A DNA stretch of 64,000 nt from Vibrio anguillarum (GCF_001989995.2 NZ_JAHGUP010000038.1:1-64000), one strand, 5' to 3'; counted from the stretch's first letter, positions 28,139 to 38,763 are shown. Notes: a model not told the origin generated them from the sequence alone. A program made the numbers and translations.

Positions 28139-28468
28139 ATATAAAAAGAAATCGCTGTCAATAGAAAAGTTACCGCTAAATAAAAGTTACCGCTGACTTC
28201 AGAGAACAATGCTAAAGCGAGCAGTAAAATAGCTGATGGTATGTTGCAGGGCTTTTGTTGCATTTTGATTACAATCGATTTCCCAATAGATCTATTTTTG
28301 ATACGCCTATCATACCCCGATGCATCGCAACATTGGGATCAAGAGTTCGTGCGTAGCAGAACATAGATGACGTTTCTAACTCATTCACAAACATTTCACA
28401 TTTTCAAAACAGTCTACGGTTATGAAATTTAATGAGAAAAATATCCTGAAGTTCGGACTCAGAGAGCG
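28139..28468 (-). other. Intergenic region between the two ars units
   Basis: No ORF is supported. It contains a 13-bp direct repeat AAAAGTTACCGCT at 28165-28177 and 28182-28194. I could not find a clear stem-and-T-run terminator for acr3. It holds whatever promoter drives the arsR-gapdh unit beyond the operator at 28115-28138. Confidence 0.35.
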
Positions 28469-29527
28469 CTAGTATTTCTTTTTCATACGCAGCGCAACGT
28501 TGACCAAGGCAATCAACACCGGCACTTCAACCAAGGGCCCAATCACACCCGCAAATGCTTGATCGGAATTTAAACCGAACACGGCAATGGAGACCGCAAT
28601 CGCCAGTTCAAAGTTGTTGCCTGATGAGGTAAAAGCAATTGAGGCATTTTGATCGTAAGGAATACCCAGTTTTTTACCAATGAAAAAGCTGACAAAAAAC
28701 ATCACTAAGAAGTAAATCACTAAAGGGATGGCAACGCGTATCACGTCCATCGGTAGTTCAATGATCATCCCGCCTTTCAGGCTGAACATCAAAACTATCG
28801 TCGCTAGTAGTGCCACCAGCGTAATCGGTGAAATACGCGGAATAAATACCTCGTTGTACCATTGCTCACCTTTCGCGGCCACCAACCATTTGCGGCTCAA
28901 AAAGCCAGCTAAAAATGGGATACCTAAATAAATCAGTACACTTTCGGCGATATCGAGAATGGTAATATCAACTACAAAACTCTCTAGCCCAAAATATGGC
29001 GGCAAAACAGTAATAAATAGCCACGCCATAAAACTGTAGGTGACGATTTGGAATGCGCTATTGAGCGCCACCAGCGCTGCGCCGTACTCTTTATTACCGC
29101 CACTAATATCATTCCATACCAGCACCATTGCGATGCAACGCGCCAGACCAATTAAGATCAGTCCGACCATATAACCGGGATAATCGCGTAAGAAAATGAT
29201 CGCCAATGCAAACATCAAGATAGGCCCGACAATCCAGTTCATCACTAAAGAGAGTGTGATGGCGCGTTTATCACGAGTCACTTCACCTAGCAGGCTGTAA
29301 TTCACTTTTGCCAGCGGTGGATACATCATCAAAATCAAACCGATCGCCAGCGGAATATTGGTCGAACCGACCGACATATTTTCATTCCATTGCGCTACTT
29401 GCGGAAAGAAGACACCGATCGCTACCCCTAACCCCATCGCAAGGAAAATCCACAAGGTTAGATAGCGATCGAGAAAACTCATTTTTTCGGCTGCAGAGGC
29501 TTCTGCGCAGACAGGTAATTCACTCAT
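28469..29527 (-). CDS. acr3: ACR3 family arsenite efflux transporter
   Basis: A 352-residue, ten-helix arsenite permease of the ACR3 type. The conserved Cys lies in [14 protein letters not shown] and the second inverted-repeat motif is [16 protein letters not shown]. The family motif [21 protein letters not shown] is present near residue 57. It exports arsenite using the proton-motive force. It follows its own arsR with an 83-bp gap. No arsenate reductase (arsC) gene is seen beside it, so arsenite may come from outside or from a reductase encoded elsewhere. Confidence 0.95.
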   Translation of the reverse strand: MSELPVCAEASAAEKMSFLDRYLTLWIFLAMGLGVAIGVFFPQVAQWNENMSVGSTNIPLAIGLILMMYPPLAKVNYSLLGEVTRDKRAITLSLVMNWIVGPILMFALAIIFLRDYPGYMVGLILIGLARCIAMVLVWNDISGGNKEYGAALVALNSAFQIVTYSFMAWLFITVLPPYFGLESFVVDITILDIAESVLIYLGIPFLAGFLSRKWLVAAKGEQWYNEVFIPRISPITLVALLATIVLMFSLKGGMIIELPMDVIRVAIPLVIYFLVMFFVSFFIGKKLGIPYDQNASIAFTSSGNNFELAIAVSIAVFGLNSDQAFAGVIGPLVEVPVLIALVNVALRMKKKY

Positions 29528-29610
29528 ACATCACATCTCTCGGTAAGTCTAAAAGGGAGCCGCGCACAACTTTATACTTACAGCCATGGCGAAATAGCAA
29601 CGCTAAAATT

Positions 29611-29940
29611 TCATTCACTTTGGCAAGATGGGTGAGCAATGCGCGTTAGCTCTTGCGCAATCAATGCAGCATTGTGGCTCAGCGTGATGTCCAATATCTG
29701 CACCATCCAACTTTCCAGCTCAGGATTAATTTGGTAGTACACCCACTTGCCGCGCCGCTCATCAATCACTAATTCATTTTTTCTCAGTTCTGCTAAATGG
29801 CGTGACACCTTAGGCTGACTTAATTGCAACGCATTCATTAAATCACACACACACAACTGCCCTTTGTGCTTCATCAACAGCAAGGATTTAAGCCTCGTCT
29901 CTTCAGACAAGGATTTATAAAAAGATAAACTGCGGCACAT
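29611..29940 (-). CDS. arsR: ArsR family repressor (second, CVCDL type)
   Basis: A repressor of 109 residues from ATG 29940. It carries GQLCVCDLMNALQLSQPKVSRHLAELRKNELV, which has two cysteines of the E. coli-type CVCDLC arsenite site (the third replaced by Met), followed by the wing VIDERRGKWVYYQI. It precedes acr3 in the same direction. The upstream TTG at 29973 has no ribosome site, so the shorter form is preferred. A palindrome at 29948-29969 lies just upstream and is a candidate operator. Confidence 0.88.
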   Translation of the reverse strand: MCRSLSFYKSLSEETRLKSLLLMKHKGQLCVCDLMNALQLSQPKVSRHLAELRKNELVIDERRGKWVYYQINPELESWMVQILDITLSHNAALIAQELTRIAHPSCQSE

Positions 29941-29947
29941 AAACAAT

Positions 29948-29969
29948 ACATATGGAATATCGAATATGT
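29948..29969 (-). promoter_or_regulatory. Inverted repeat upstream of the second arsR (candidate operator)
   Basis: ACATAT (29948-29953) and ATATGT (29964-29969) form a perfect 6-bp inverted repeat with a 10-bp spacer, 7 bp before the repressor ATG. It shares the ACATAT core with the palindrome in front of the first arsR. Confidence 0.45.
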
Positions 29970-30111
29970 TCAAGTGTAAGGAGCAAAAGAATAAAAGTCA
30001 AACACCAGAACTATCCTCGCGTACGACGGGCAGCGCTTGAAAAACACCGTGACAACGGGAGGAATCGACGACTGCAATACAAATAGTGATCGTTTGGTTG
30101 ACCTACACCAC

Positions 30112-30133
30112 ATCAATGATTAGGATCACATTT
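30112..30133 (+). promoter_or_regulatory. CRP-like site upstream of sulP
   Basis: A 22-bp site with AATGA-N6-TCACA and the right flank ATTT matches the CRP consensus at about 15 of 22 positions by eye, with a perfect right half-site. It is centred about 113 bp upstream of the sulP start. Confidence 0.4.
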
Positions 30134-30235
30134 TTAAAATCAACCAAGAGATGTTGCGAATGCTGCTTACGCCGCCCTAGATTGATCTTTACCTCTCACA
30201 ACTCACCTTTTTATTTCATTTTTTAGAGATTAAGT

Positions 30236-31726
30236 ATGCTACAAAATATTAAGCGCGATTGGTTTTCCAATGTGCGAGGGGATGTTCTAGCTGGCACTGT
30301 CGTTGCGTTAGCATTAGTTCCTGAGGCAATAGCCTTTTCTATCATCGCAGGTGTAGACCCTAAAATCGGCCTTTACGCTTCATTCAGTATTGCCGTGATC
30401 ATTTCAATTGTCGGTGGACGACCCGGCATGATCTCAGCAGCCACTGGAGCAATGGCACTCTTGATGGTCACTTTAGTCAAAGAGCATGGCTTGCAATATC
30501 TACTGGCAGCCACTGTTTTGACCGGGGTTCTACAAATACTGGCCGGTTACCTCAAACTGGGCGATTTGATGCGTTTTGTATCACGTTCGGTCGTGACGGG
30601 GTTTGTTAACGCGCTGGCGATTCTGATTTTTATGGCGCAATTACCAGAGCTAACCAATGTAACATGGCACGTTTATGCCATGACGCTCGGTGGGCTGGCG
30701 ATTATCTACCTATTCCCCTACGTTCCTGTGGTTGGCAAATTGCTACCTTCGCCATTAGTGTGCATTATCGCCTTAACTCTGATTGCTATCAGCTTTGGCA
30801 TTGATATTCGCACTGTGGGCGATATGGGGGAATTACCAGATACTTTGCCGATATTTTTATGGCCAGATGTTCCGCTCAACCTTGAAACCTTATGGATAAT
30901 ATTTCCTTATTCAGCCGGATTGGCCGTTGTCGGTTTATTAGAATCAATGATGACAGCAACCATTGTTGACGATTTAACCGATACCAGCAGTGATAAAAAT
31001 CGTGAATGTAAAGGCCAAGGTATCGCCAACATTGCCACTGGCTTTCTTGGCGGCATGGCCGGTTGTGCGATGATTGGTCAATCGATCATCAACATTAAAT
31101 CCGGTGGACGCGGCAGACTCTCTACTTTTTGCGCCGGTATTCTACTGATCATCATGGTGGTGTTTTTAAGTGATTGGCTCAAGCTCATCCCGATGGCGGC
31201 TTTAGTGGCGGTAATGATCATGGTTTCCATTGGGACCTTCTCTTGGAGTTCGGTAAAGGATCTCAAAACTCACCCACTTTCTACCAGCATCGTGATGATC
31301 GCGACCGTTGTTGTTGTTGTTGCAACCCATAACTTAGCGATCGGTGTCGGTGTCGGCGTGCTGCTTGCTTCTCTCTTTTTTGCTAACAAAATTGGCTGCT
31401 TCATGGTGGTTAAAAGTGAACTCTCTGAAAATGGAGAAGAGCGTACCTATCGTGTTGTTGGGCAAGTCTTCTTTGCTTCGTCAGATCAATTTATGAACGC
31501 GTTTGACTTCAAAGAGGTCTTAGAGCGTGTCACTATCGACCTCTCTGCAGCGCACTTTTGGGATATTACTTCGGTTTCTTCGCTAGATCGTGCTGTTATC
31601 AAATTCCGACGCGAAGGGACCGATGTAAACATCATCGGTATGAATGAAGCAACGGCAACGATTGTCGATAAATTCGGCGTGCATGGTAAGCCAGAAGAAG
31701 TTGAAAAGCTGATGGGCGGACATTAA
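30236..31726 (+). CDS. SulP family inorganic anion transporter
   Basis: A 496-residue protein with 10-14 predicted membrane helices and a C-terminal STAS domain (about residues 390-490, ending [33 protein letters not shown]). The SulP N-terminus [35 protein letters not shown] is conserved. Substrates of the family include sulfate and bicarbonate; the specific ion is not evident here. A universal stress protein gene follows after 10 bp, an arrangement seen in several marine bacteria. Confidence 0.9.
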   Translation: MLQNIKRDWFSNVRGDVLAGTVVALALVPEAIAFSIIAGVDPKIGLYASFSIAVIISIVGGRPGMISAATGAMALLMVTLVKEHGLQYLLAATVLTGVLQILAGYLKLGDLMRFVSRSVVTGFVNALAILIFMAQLPELTNVTWHVYAMTLGGLAIIYLFPYVPVVGKLLPSPLVCIIALTLIAISFGIDIRTVGDMGELPDTLPIFLWPDVPLNLETLWIIFPYSAGLAVVGLLESMMTATIVDDLTDTSSDKNRECKGQGIANIATGFLGGMAGCAMIGQSIINIKSGGRGRLSTFCAGILLIIMVVFLSDWLKLIPMAALVAVMIMVSIGTFSWSSVKDLKTHPLSTSIVMIATVVVVVATHNLAIGVGVGVLLASLFFANKIGCFMVVKSELSENGEERTYRVVGQVFFASSDQFMNAFDFKEVLERVTIDLSAAHFWDITSVSSLDRAVIKFRREGTDVNIIGMNEATATIVDKFGVHGKPEEVEKLMGGH

Positions 31727-31736
31727 GGAAAAGATT

Positions 31737-32585
31737 ATGACCAATATTATTGCTTGCATCGATGGATCGATTTATTCACAGTCGGTCGCCAATTTAAGCG
31801 TGTGGGCCGCCAAAAGCTTACACGCACCGTTAACCTTATTGCACGTACTTGATAAGGCGGCCAATCAAACCAAAAGTGAACTGTCTGGTAACATCGGTTT
31901 AGGCAGCCGAGAACAGCTGTTGAAAGAGCTTATTGAACTAGACGAAAAGCGTTCTAAACTAGCCTTAAGGCACGGTAAAGCGTTACTCAATGAGCTAGAA
32001 ACTAAAGCTCATGAACAAGGTTTACAAGATGTGCATAAACTGCAAAAGCACGGAAACCTGCTGGAGACTTTGCTTGATCTTGAAAACGAAATTCGTGTAT
32101 TGGTGGTCGGTAAATCAGGTGAAGTGCACCAAAACGACGCCATGGCTGTTGGATCTCAATTAGAGAGTATCGTGCGTACAATGAAGTCGCACACCTTAGT
32201 GGCAACGGGTGATTTTACGCCACCACAAAGTTATCTATTAGCCTTTGATGGCAGTGAAATTAGCCAGAAATTAGTGGATAAAGCGATTAAAACACCGCTG
32301 CTAAAAGGGCTGGAGTGCCATTTGGTGATGGTGGAAGATAACCACGATAAAGCGAGCGCGTTTAAAGCTGCCGCCGAGAAATTATGTGCGAACGGTATTC
32401 ACGTTGTGGAAGCGTGCTTATCTGGCGAAGTTCATAAGGCGATTCTTCAGTACCAACAACAAAACCAACTTGGCATGATCGTCATGGGCGCGTTTGGACA
32501 CTCTAAACTTCGTCAGTTCTTCGTTGGCAGTAACACCACTCGGCTCTTAGCCGAATCAAGCGTACCGATGCTATTGATACGATAA
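31737..32585 (+). CDS. Tandem-domain universal stress protein
   Basis: A 282-residue protein made of two UspA domains (about 1-150 and 160-282). The second has the ATP-binding motif GMIVMGAFGHSKLRQFFVGSNTTRLL, corresponding to G-2x-G-9x-G(S/T). The first domain has a degenerate motif (VLVVGKSGEVHQNDAMAVGSQLESIV), so nucleotide binding may be confined to the second. It lies 10 bp after sulP in one operon that ends at the terminator at 32612-32636. Confidence 0.9.
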   Translation: MTNIIACIDGSIYSQSVANLSVWAAKSLHAPLTLLHVLDKAANQTKSELSGNIGLGSREQLLKELIELDEKRSKLALRHGKALLNELETKAHEQGLQDVHKLQKHGNLLETLLDLENEIRVLVVGKSGEVHQNDAMAVGSQLESIVRTMKSHTLVATGDFTPPQSYLLAFDGSEISQKLVDKAIKTPLLKGLECHLVMVEDNHDKASAFKAAAEKLCANGIHVVEACLSGEVHKAILQYQQQNQLGMIVMGAFGHSKLRQFFVGSNTTRLLAESSVPMLLIR

Positions 32586-32611
32586 TAATTGATAAATTAA
32601 CCATATAGATA

Positions 32612-32636
32612 AAGCCTTCTTCGGAAGGCTTTTATT
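32612..32636 (+). terminator. Rho-independent terminator of the sulP-usp operon
   Basis: AAAGCCTTC and GAAGGCTTT form a perfect 9-bp stem closed by a TTCG tetraloop and followed by TTATTATA. It starts 27 bp after the universal stress protein gene. Confidence 0.92.
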
Positions 32637-32796
32637 ATAAAACTCTGTTGTGAAGGGTAAGTGCAAGTAGTAAACTTGCTGCGGATATGCAACTGGTACT
32701 TAGGATGTTAGGTACAAATAAAATCGCGGTTACTGGTACTAACTGACGTGACGCCAAATACTCTCCTAAATCAAAGTCTCATTTACTGGAGCCTAT

Positions 32797-32823
32797 CTAA
32801 TAAAACTAATAAAACTAATAAAA
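32797..32823 (+). repeat. Triple 9-bp tandem repeat upstream of luxM
   Basis: CTAATAAAA is repeated three times without interruption (32797-32805, 32806-32814, 32815-32823), ending 33 bp before the luxM start. Slippage between units could alter promoter or leader spacing. Confidence 0.8.
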
Positions 32824-32856
32824 AATAATTAAATAAACCTAGGCTAGGTTAACTCT

Positions 32857-34053
32857 ATGAAAATAATATCATCTTTAGGCTCACGGCTGACAAGCAGTCT
32901 GCCTATTGAAAAAAAACAGCGGGCTCTGGTAGAGTTCGTCATCAATACTTATCAACCACAGCAACGGGCTGATCTTTTCCGCGCCCTTACAGAGCACCGC
33001 AAAAACCAATTACTCAACCTATTTCCTGAACATCACAATAAAAGCTTCTCAATACTGTTTGAATTGATGGACTACCGAGAGCTCATCCGGCGCTATCCGA
33101 ATACATTCGGTGAAGAGATAGCACATCTTGAGCAAGCCGTCAGCGAGTGTTATTCGCATTGGCTAGATTTCTGGTGTGAATGCGAAATTGCGGCTATAAA
33201 AACACTATTCCCTATCGAAGCGGATGCTCCTCATCGTATCGAACTGCCACTTAAAGACTGTGCCTACCGTGGTTTTTTGATCGACCAGATAGAGGATTCT
33301 GAACTTTGGGTCACAACGCCCAGTCACCCGCAAAAAATGCCCATCAAAGATGCGATCACCTTGAGCAATCTTGAGCTATTTATTAAAGGCGAAAAGTGGT
33401 ACGAGATGCTGCCTTTATTGTCCTTATCACAAAAAGGGAAGCACTTTGTTTTACTCAAGCATCCTAATAACGAAGCATCTCCCACACTGGTCGCTTCAAT
33501 GTTGGTACAAGATTGGTCAGTAAATCAGACTTGGCTCAGCTATGTGCCACAGTTCAGTAATAAGCAGTGGCAGTTCTGCTTACCCGATCATAGTTACGAT
33601 GTTTTGATGGAATTACAGCTTTTCAAACCAGCACTGTCGAAATGCGACTCTCTCCCAGAATTCGATCAGCAATTCCAGCTACAATTGGCTGATAAGCGAG
33701 CGGTCTGTGAAGTGCTGCGTTTAACCGTCAGTGGTAACGCTCAGCAAAAGCTCTATTTTCTCTACCTTGCTCAAAAAAAATTCATGCAAGTAATGCATCA
33801 GGTAGGATACAAAATCGGTTTCACCATTATCGAACAACCCTTCATGCTCAGTTTTTATCAAGCTATTAACCCGAAAGCGTACTTCCATTGTGGATATTGC
33901 GATCTGAATAACGACGGAGTAAAGACTTATCGTGGTTTCTGGAATTTCGAATCAATAAACCGCGTCTTCAGTAATGCCGATTTTCGTGACTATAAACATG
34001 CGGTTTCTCAAAGCAGAAAGTACGATTTAATCAAAAAGGAAGAGTATGCTTAA
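32857..34053 (+). CDS. luxM: Acyl-homoserine-lactone synthase, LuxM/AinS family
   Basis: A 398-residue protein without membrane segments, the usual length of LuxM/AinS/VanM. I recognise it mainly from length, from the C-terminal region ([43 protein letters not shown]) and from the fact that its last 8 bp overlap a gene for a LuxN-type hybrid sensor kinase. LuxM enzymes make short-chain acyl or 3-hydroxyacyl homoserine lactones from SAM and acyl donors and are unrelated to LuxI. The upstream region has direct repeats of ACTGGTACT (32692, 32732) and a triple 9-bp repeat. Confidence 0.83.
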   Translation: MKIISSLGSRLTSSLPIEKKQRALVEFVINTYQPQQRADLFRALTEHRKNQLLNLFPEHHNKSFSILFELMDYRELIRRYPNTFGEEIAHLEQAVSECYSHWLDFWCECEIAAIKTLFPIEADAPHRIELPLKDCAYRGFLIDQIEDSELWVTTPSHPQKMPIKDAITLSNLELFIKGEKWYEMLPLLSLSQKGKHFVLLKHPNNEASPTLVASMLVQDWSVNQTWLSYVPQFSNKQWQFCLPDHSYDVLMELQLFKPALSKCDSLPEFDQQFQLQLADKRAVCEVLRLTVSGNAQQKLYFLYLAQKKFMQVMHQVGYKIGFTIIEQPFMLSFYQAINPKAYFHCGYCDLNNDGVKTYRGFWNFESINRVFSNADFRDYKHAVSQSRKYDLIKKEEYA

Positions 34054-36625
34054 TTTCAGCTTAGAGCCCATCCTTTATCCTAAAGCAATAACACTTATCA
34101 CAGCGGTAGCTATGGTACTAGTTTGGCTAACCTACTATTGCTATCGTCTTAAACAAAAAAATGAAGTGATCTGGGGGACACACCACCTGCCCTACATAGC
34201 ATATTCGATATGTATCGTTGCGTGGATCGGCAGTAATGCCTACTTTCATACTGATTTATTGCCTATTCTTGGAGCTTCATCGGCCGTATTTATGGCCAAA
34301 CTTGCCAACCTCGCTTCTTTTTCTGCGTTTGCCTTTGCATGTTACTTTTCTTACCGACTATTACCCGATCAGCTCAAAAATAAGGTACGCTTATGGCAAC
34401 AAACATTCTTTATTATCCTGACGTTTTATTCCCTTTATATTAATTTCCTTCCTGATTTGACCATAAAACATGTCGAGATTACGGGTCCCAGTCAGTTCGT
34501 TATCGAATTTGGTCCTCATACAAAGTATTTTTTTATTGGACTAATGAGCTTTCTTGCTCTTACTTTAGCCAACATAGTCGCCTTACGAGCCAACAGCAGT
34601 AAACTCATATTGACTAAAACCAATTATATGATTGCAGGAATCTTGGTATTCATGCTTTCAACACTCGTAATGCAAGTCGCAATGCCTTTTTTCCTTCAAA
34701 ACTTTTCACTCACTTGGCTGCCTCCGGCACTCTCCATCAGCGAAATGATGTTTGTTGGCTATGCTCTTATCACTTCACGCTTCTACAGTGTGAAATACCT
34801 TGCTTACCTGTGTCTCAATACTGCGTTAGTATGTGGGGTTTTATTCATACCGCTCGGCGCGATCTTCATCCCTCTCACCGACAGCAACCAATGGCTGATT
34901 GCAATACCACTCTGTGCGCTTATTGGTATTACTTGGAATCCACTCTACAAACGCTTGAGTCGTTACGCCTCTTTACTCATTTACGGTAATCAGCAGACTC
35001 CTGTAGAGCAAATTCTCGCTTTGGAAGACGATTTCAAGCGTTCAATTGATGATGCGATGCGCCGATTAAGCCAGTTATTATACATCGCCGATGATAAGCT
35101 GCAGTTCGTTAATAGTAACTATAATGAAACCGTCTACGAACGTTACCTTTCATCCAAACAAACCGCACTAGTGTTTGATGAATTGTTTGAAAAATTAGAC
35201 AACAAAACCGCGGCAAAACACTCGATCAAAGCCCTTTATGACAAAATGAACTCAAACAATACTGCGTTGGTTATGCCACTGTTTGGCCACAGCAAATTGG
35301 TCACACATTTATTGATCTCGCCACACAAAATCAATAATCAGATGTTTTCTAATGAAGAAATCGCTGCACTTCAAACCTTGCTAACCCGAATACAAAGTAT
35401 TATTGAAGCGGATAGACGTGTCTGCCAAAGTCGTGCATTAGCGAATTCAATTGCGCATGAAATGCGTAACCCGCTCGCTCAAGTACAATTACATTTTGAA
35501 ATTTTAAAGCAACATATTGATAGTCAAGCGCCCGCACAACAAATTAAACAGGATATTGAGAACGGCCAAGCGGCTATTCAACGTGGGCGGCAGTTGATTG
35601 ATATTATCTTGCGCGAGGTCAGCGATAGTTCGCCTGAACACGAACCGATTACGATGACGTCGATCCACAAAGCCGTTGATCAGGCGGTCAGTCAATATGG
35701 CTTTGAGAACGAGAAAGTAATTGAGCGAATTCACTTACCACAACAAGATGACTTCGTAGCAAAACTTAATGAAACCTTATTCAACTTTGTTATTTTCAAC
35801 TTGATTCGTAACGCAATTTATTATTTTGATTCCTACCCAAATAGCCAAATTGAGATCACAACTCAAATCGGTACTTATGAAAATATTTTAATCTTCAGAG
35901 ATACAGGCCCGGGGATTGACGACGCCATTTCTTATAAGATTTTCGATGACTTTTTCTCTTATCAAAAAAGCGGAGGCAGCGGTCTGGGGCTCGGCTATTG
36001 CCAGCGTGTCATGCGCTCTTTTGGCGGCCGAGTTGAATGCAAATCGAAACTGGGGGAGTTTACGGAATTCCACTTATACTTTCCTATGGTACCCAATGCC
36101 CCCCAAGCCGACTCGCTTCGTACTCCTGATTTCAAAAGTTGGCAACAACCTAAACCTAATACAGAGCAAAGAACCGTTGACGATATACAACCAATCGACA
36201 AGCCATTTCTAATCAATAACAAAGCACCCACGGTGCTCATCGTTGACGATAAAGAAGTACAACGCTCACTAGTTCAAATGTATCTGAACCAACTTGGTGT
36301 TAACAACTTGCAGGCAAACAACGGTGAAAATGCAGTAGAAATCTTTAAAGCGAATTCCATCGATTTGATCTTGATGGATATTCAAATGCCAGTTATGAAT
36401 GGTTTTGAAGCCAGCCAAATCATTAAGGCGCATTCTCCGCAGGTTCCGATCATTGCGCTGTCAGGTGAATCTGGCGAACGTGAGCTAGAAATGATTAGCA
36501 AGCTGATGGACGGTCGTTTAGAGAAACCGACGTCATTAAATGCGTTACAGCAAGTAATCAGCCATTGGTTAAATAAAGACGTGGTACTCAATGCTCATAC
36601 AGCAAAGAGTGGAACGGTTACTTGA
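34046..36625 (+). CDS. luxN: Hybrid sensor kinase, LuxN/VanN-type autoinducer receptor
   Basis: An 859-residue protein. The N-terminal region has about nine transmembrane helices (residues 1-300) and no periplasmic domain, as in LuxN. The histidine kinase region has [10 protein letters not shown] with His471, the same number as the LuxN phosphorylation site, then an HATPase_c domain with [19 protein letters not shown] and [11 protein letters not shown] receiver domain follows ([12 protein letters not shown]) with phosphoacceptor Asp778 in LILMDIQMP. In the known pathway, unliganded receptor acts as kinase toward LuxU/LuxO, and bound lactone turns it to phosphatase. A strong hairpin lies 34 bp downstream. 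Confidence 0.9.
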   Translation: MLNFSLEPILYPKAITLITAVAMVLVWLTYYCYRLKQKNEVIWGTHHLPYIAYSICIVAWIGSNAYFHTDLLPILGASSAVFMAKLANLASFSAFAFACYFSYRLLPDQLKNKVRLWQQTFFIILTFYSLYINFLPDLTIKHVEITGPSQFVIEFGPHTKYFFIGLMSFLALTLANIVALRANSSKLILTKTNYMIAGILVFMLSTLVMQVAMPFFLQNFSLTWLPPALSISEMMFVGYALITSRFYSVKYLAYLCLNTALVCGVLFIPLGAIFIPLTDSNQWLIAIPLCALIGITWNPLYKRLSRYASLLIYGNQQTPVEQILALEDDFKRSIDDAMRRLSQLLYIADDKLQFVNSNYNETVYERYLSSKQTALVFDELFEKLDNKTAAKHSIKALYDKMNSNNTALVMPLFGHSKLVTHLLISPHKINNQMFSNEEIAALQTLLTRIQSIIEADRRVCQSRALANSIAHEMRNPLAQVQLHFEILKQHIDSQAPAQQIKQDIENGQAAIQRGRQLIDIILREVSDSSPEHEPITMTSIHKAVDQAVSQYGFENEKVIERIHLPQQDDFVAKLNETLFNFVIFNLIRNAIYYFDSYPNSQIEITTQIGTYENILIFRDTGPGIDDAISYKIFDDFFSYQKSGGSGLGLGYCQRVMRSFGGRVECKSKLGEFTEFHLYFPMVPNAPQADSLRTPDFKSWQQPKPNTEQRTVDDIQPIDKPFLINNKAPTVLIVDDKEVQRSLVQMYLNQLGVNNLQANNGENAVEIFKANSIDLILMDIQMPVMNGFEASQIIKAHSPQVPIIALSGESGERELEMISKLMDGRLEKPTSLNALQQVISHWLNKDVVLNAHTAKSGTVT

Positions 36626-36659
36626 CGCGGTTGAAGACATCAGCATTGGGATAAAAACT

Positions 36660-36692
36660 CAGCCAGTACCAAAACCATTTCGGTGCTGGCTG
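36660..36692 (+). terminator. Strong hairpin after luxN
   Basis: CAGCCAGTACC (36660-36670) pairs with GGTGCTGGCTG (36682-36692), with one G-T pair at the mismatch and an 11-nt loop, and is followed by ACATTTTAAAA. The T-run is short, so termination may be partial. Confidence 0.6.
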
Positions 36693-36945
36693 ACATTTTA
36701 AAACCGCATAATCTATTATAAACCGTCTACTACCTACACTCGCCAAGCCTTGACCTCAGAGACCCCAAGTGGTTCTAGCTGAATATCTAATGAACCCATG
36801 CAAGTTATACATGCAACAATTACATATGCACCTTGTTGCAAATCTCATTTCATGAACGACAGGGTTGAGCACCGCACCTTTTCAGTCTATTGTTTGTAGC
36901 GAAAGACAGGTTCGACTTGAACAACACCTTTGCTTGCACACTTTT

Positions 36946-36973
36946 AGCCGCCTATTTTTTGGCGGCTTTTTTC
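36946..36973 (+). terminator. Rho-independent terminator (plus strand) downstream of a gene-free stretch
   Basis: AGCCGCC (36946-36952) pairs perfectly with GGCGGCT (36961-36967) around an 8-nt T-rich loop and is followed by TTTTTTC. It reads on the plus strand, about 320 bp after luxN. The stretch 36693-36945 holds no supported ORF. It is either the distal luxN terminator or the end of a small untranslated RNA. Confidence 0.75.
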
Positions 36974-36984
36974 TTGCTAGGCAA

Positions 36985-37293
36985 TTATTTTCTTTTTAAC
37001 AGCGCAATACACTCTTCGTAGTGGGGGGTACTATGGATGTCCCACAACTGTTTCGCAGCATAATGGGCAAAATCATCATCGGCGGGTAAGCTTTTTTTAC
37101 GCTGATTTTTGATCTTGAGGTAGATAGCCTGCATCTCTTTCTGCTGATCTCTGGAGATAGAGCGCGAATTGGCACACATATCCGCCAATCCTTCGTAAGC
37201 ATAGGCATTCACTTCAGCCATATTGATCTTGGCGAAAGTCAAGGTAGGAGAAAGCAATACAACTCCTATCAGAGTATTGAATTTACTTGGCAT
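36985..37293 (-). CDS. Small exported hypothetical protein
   Basis: A 102-residue protein with a signal peptide-like N-terminus (MPSKFNTLIGVVLLSPTLTFA) and a mature part of about 80 residues with two cysteines (LADMCANSR and YEECIALLKRK) that could form a disulfide. I do not recognise a family. It sits alone on the minus strand between the quorum-sensing pair and the siderophore island, and its stop is 12 bp beyond a plus-strand terminator. A sizeable signal-bearing frame with GGGGAAGAAAT just upstream of ATG supports it as real. Confidence 0.65.
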   Translation of the reverse strand: MPSKFNTLIGVVLLSPTLTFAKINMAEVNAYAYEGLADMCANSRSISRDQQKEMQAIYLKIKNQRKKSLPADDDFAHYAAKQLWDIHSTPHYEECIALLKRK

Positions 37294-37611
37294 TTCTTCC
37301 CCTAAAAAATGACACTTCTATCCATAGTATAGAAGACGGCAGAGATTGAGGACGAGCATGGTTCCTTAATTTGTTCGCTCTTGCAGCATAGTCACGTCAG
37401 TCCACTACTCAATTCAGACTCCTAATCATGAAAAATCACTTCCAAATTGAGCAGACGGTAATCATAAAACGCCACAAAATAACTTTCAGTTTTATAAAAC
37501 GAATAATAATAACGATGAGAGATCTCGATAGAACTCATGACTTCTTTGCGTGGCACGCTTTTCATTACACAAACGAAACACTAGGGGCAAATCCGACCCA
37601 AGCATTTTTGA
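37294..37611 (+). other. Left-edge intergenic region of the siderophore island
   Basis: No gene is supported; a 64-residue frame at 37428-37622 has no family signal. The region is AT-rich. A weak Fur-like stretch (12 of 19 matches by eye) lies at 37502-37520. No tRNA, att-like repeat or integrase was found to mark the island boundary. Confidence 0.35.
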
Positions 37612-38604
37612 ATGGTATCTAAAATGAATCGTGTTGATTTAAAACCAAACTCCACATCCATACGCTTACCGAAACGTTGCTTAAGCCATCAGTCAAGCGT
37701 GCCGACTCCGCGACAACCGCTTGCCTGTCAATCTTTTGGGGGATGCCTTGGCTGCAATATACATACGCTATCGGGATATGGTGGCTGTACGTCGTATGAA
37801 CCGACCACTCACTCTGAACGATACTGCCTACGTTTACTGACCGTAATTAAAGGCGAGCAGCTCATTTGGTACAGTCATGATAATGAGCCCATCAGTTTAC
37901 ACAACGGAAAAAGTGTACTGATTTTCTCAGTTAATACCTTTAACGACGTATTCATTAGTGAAACAGAGAGTTACGTCGAGATTGCCGATATGCGCTTTGA
38001 CTGCCAACTTCTCGCGACTATTTACCAGCAAATGAGTGAGAGTTTGCGTGACAATGGTATTAATCCTTTAACGGAAAAACGCCGTTTTGTCTTTGATACC
38101 AGTGTTGAAATTCAGCAATTTATTAACCAGTTGCAAACTGGCTTAACCAACCAAACGGGTGCCGGTAGCTTGTATGCCGTCTCACAGGCTTATCAATGTT
38201 TGGCCAAACTACTCAGCCAACTTGAGATGATCAAAAGCAACAAAAAAGACAGTGAGTGCTCCTCCCTTTCCAGTCGAACCTTAAATCGGATACGCAAAGC
38301 ACACTCGATGATTGCTTCAGAACCAGAAAAAAATTGGAGCTTAAACGAGCTTTGTCGACAAGTAGGCACGAATGAAACCAGCTTTAAACGCGGTTTTAAA
38401 GTGCTTTTTAATACGACATTTTCCAAACTTCTTCAACACACACGAATGAAAATAGCAGCTGAATCATTAGAGCAGACCGATCGTCCGATTATCGACATCG
38501 CTTATCAAGTGGGATATGCCAGCCCTTCTCACTTTAGCAAACTATTCAAACAACACTTTGGGCAGAACCCTCTACAATATCGGAAACATCGTCAACGTCC
38601 CTAA
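37612..38604 (+). CDS. araC1: AraC family regulator (piscibactin araC1-like)
   Basis: A 330-residue AraC/XylS regulator (326 if started at ATG 37624). The C-terminal DNA-binding domain spans about 225-328, with helix-turn-helix one WSLNELCRQVGTNETSFKRGFK and helix-turn-helix two PIIDIAYQVGYASPSHFSKLFKQHFGQNPLQYRKH. The N-terminus has an unusual cysteine-rich patch: C23, C39, C45, C48 and C59. It belongs with YbtA/PchR-type regulators that bind siderophores and activate uptake genes. Ribosome-site evidence does not separate the two starts. Confidence 0.85.
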   Translation: MVSKMNRVDLKPNSTSIRLPKRCLSHQSSVPTPRQPLACQSFGGCLGCNIHTLSGYGGCTSYEPTTHSERYCLRLLTVIKGEQLIWYSHDNEPISLHNGKSVLIFSVNTFNDVFISETESYVEIADMRFDCQLLATIYQQMSESLRDNGINPLTEKRRFVFDTSVEIQQFINQLQTGLTNQTGAGSLYAVSQAYQCLAKLLSQLEMIKSNKKDSECSSLSSRTLNRIRKAHSMIASEPEKNWSLNELCRQVGTNETSFKRGFKVLFNTTFSKLLQHTRMKIAAESLEQTDRPIIDIAYQVGYASPSHFSKLFKQHFGQNPLQYRKHRQRP

Positions 38605-38763
38605 AATATCGATAAATAAAGCTTAAACCAGTCAAGGTTTCTCTTTCCTAACAGAACAGCAGTCATGCTGGTGAAGTCATCTTGTGCCTTTTTTATGCGC
38701 ATTTTGTTGAATACGCTTTTTTGTTGAACAGTTGAATAGCCATCATCAATCACTCCCTAGACA

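Noticed and set aside
28165..28194. 13-bp direct repeat between the ars units as a mobile-element or att scar
   Set aside because: Units are separated by only 4 bp with no insertion-sequence remnant nearby; could be chance or slippage.
37502..37520. Fur box upstream of araC1
   Set aside because: Only about 12 of 19 matches in AT-rich sequence, much weaker than the araC2 sites.
36626..37611. Integrase, tRNA or att repeats marking the island edge
   Set aside because: Searched by eye around the left boundary; none seen. The right boundary is outside the window.
37428..37622. 64-residue frame just before araC1
   Set aside because: No family signal and no clear ribosome site; it runs into the araC1 start in another frame. 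More likely untranslated leader.
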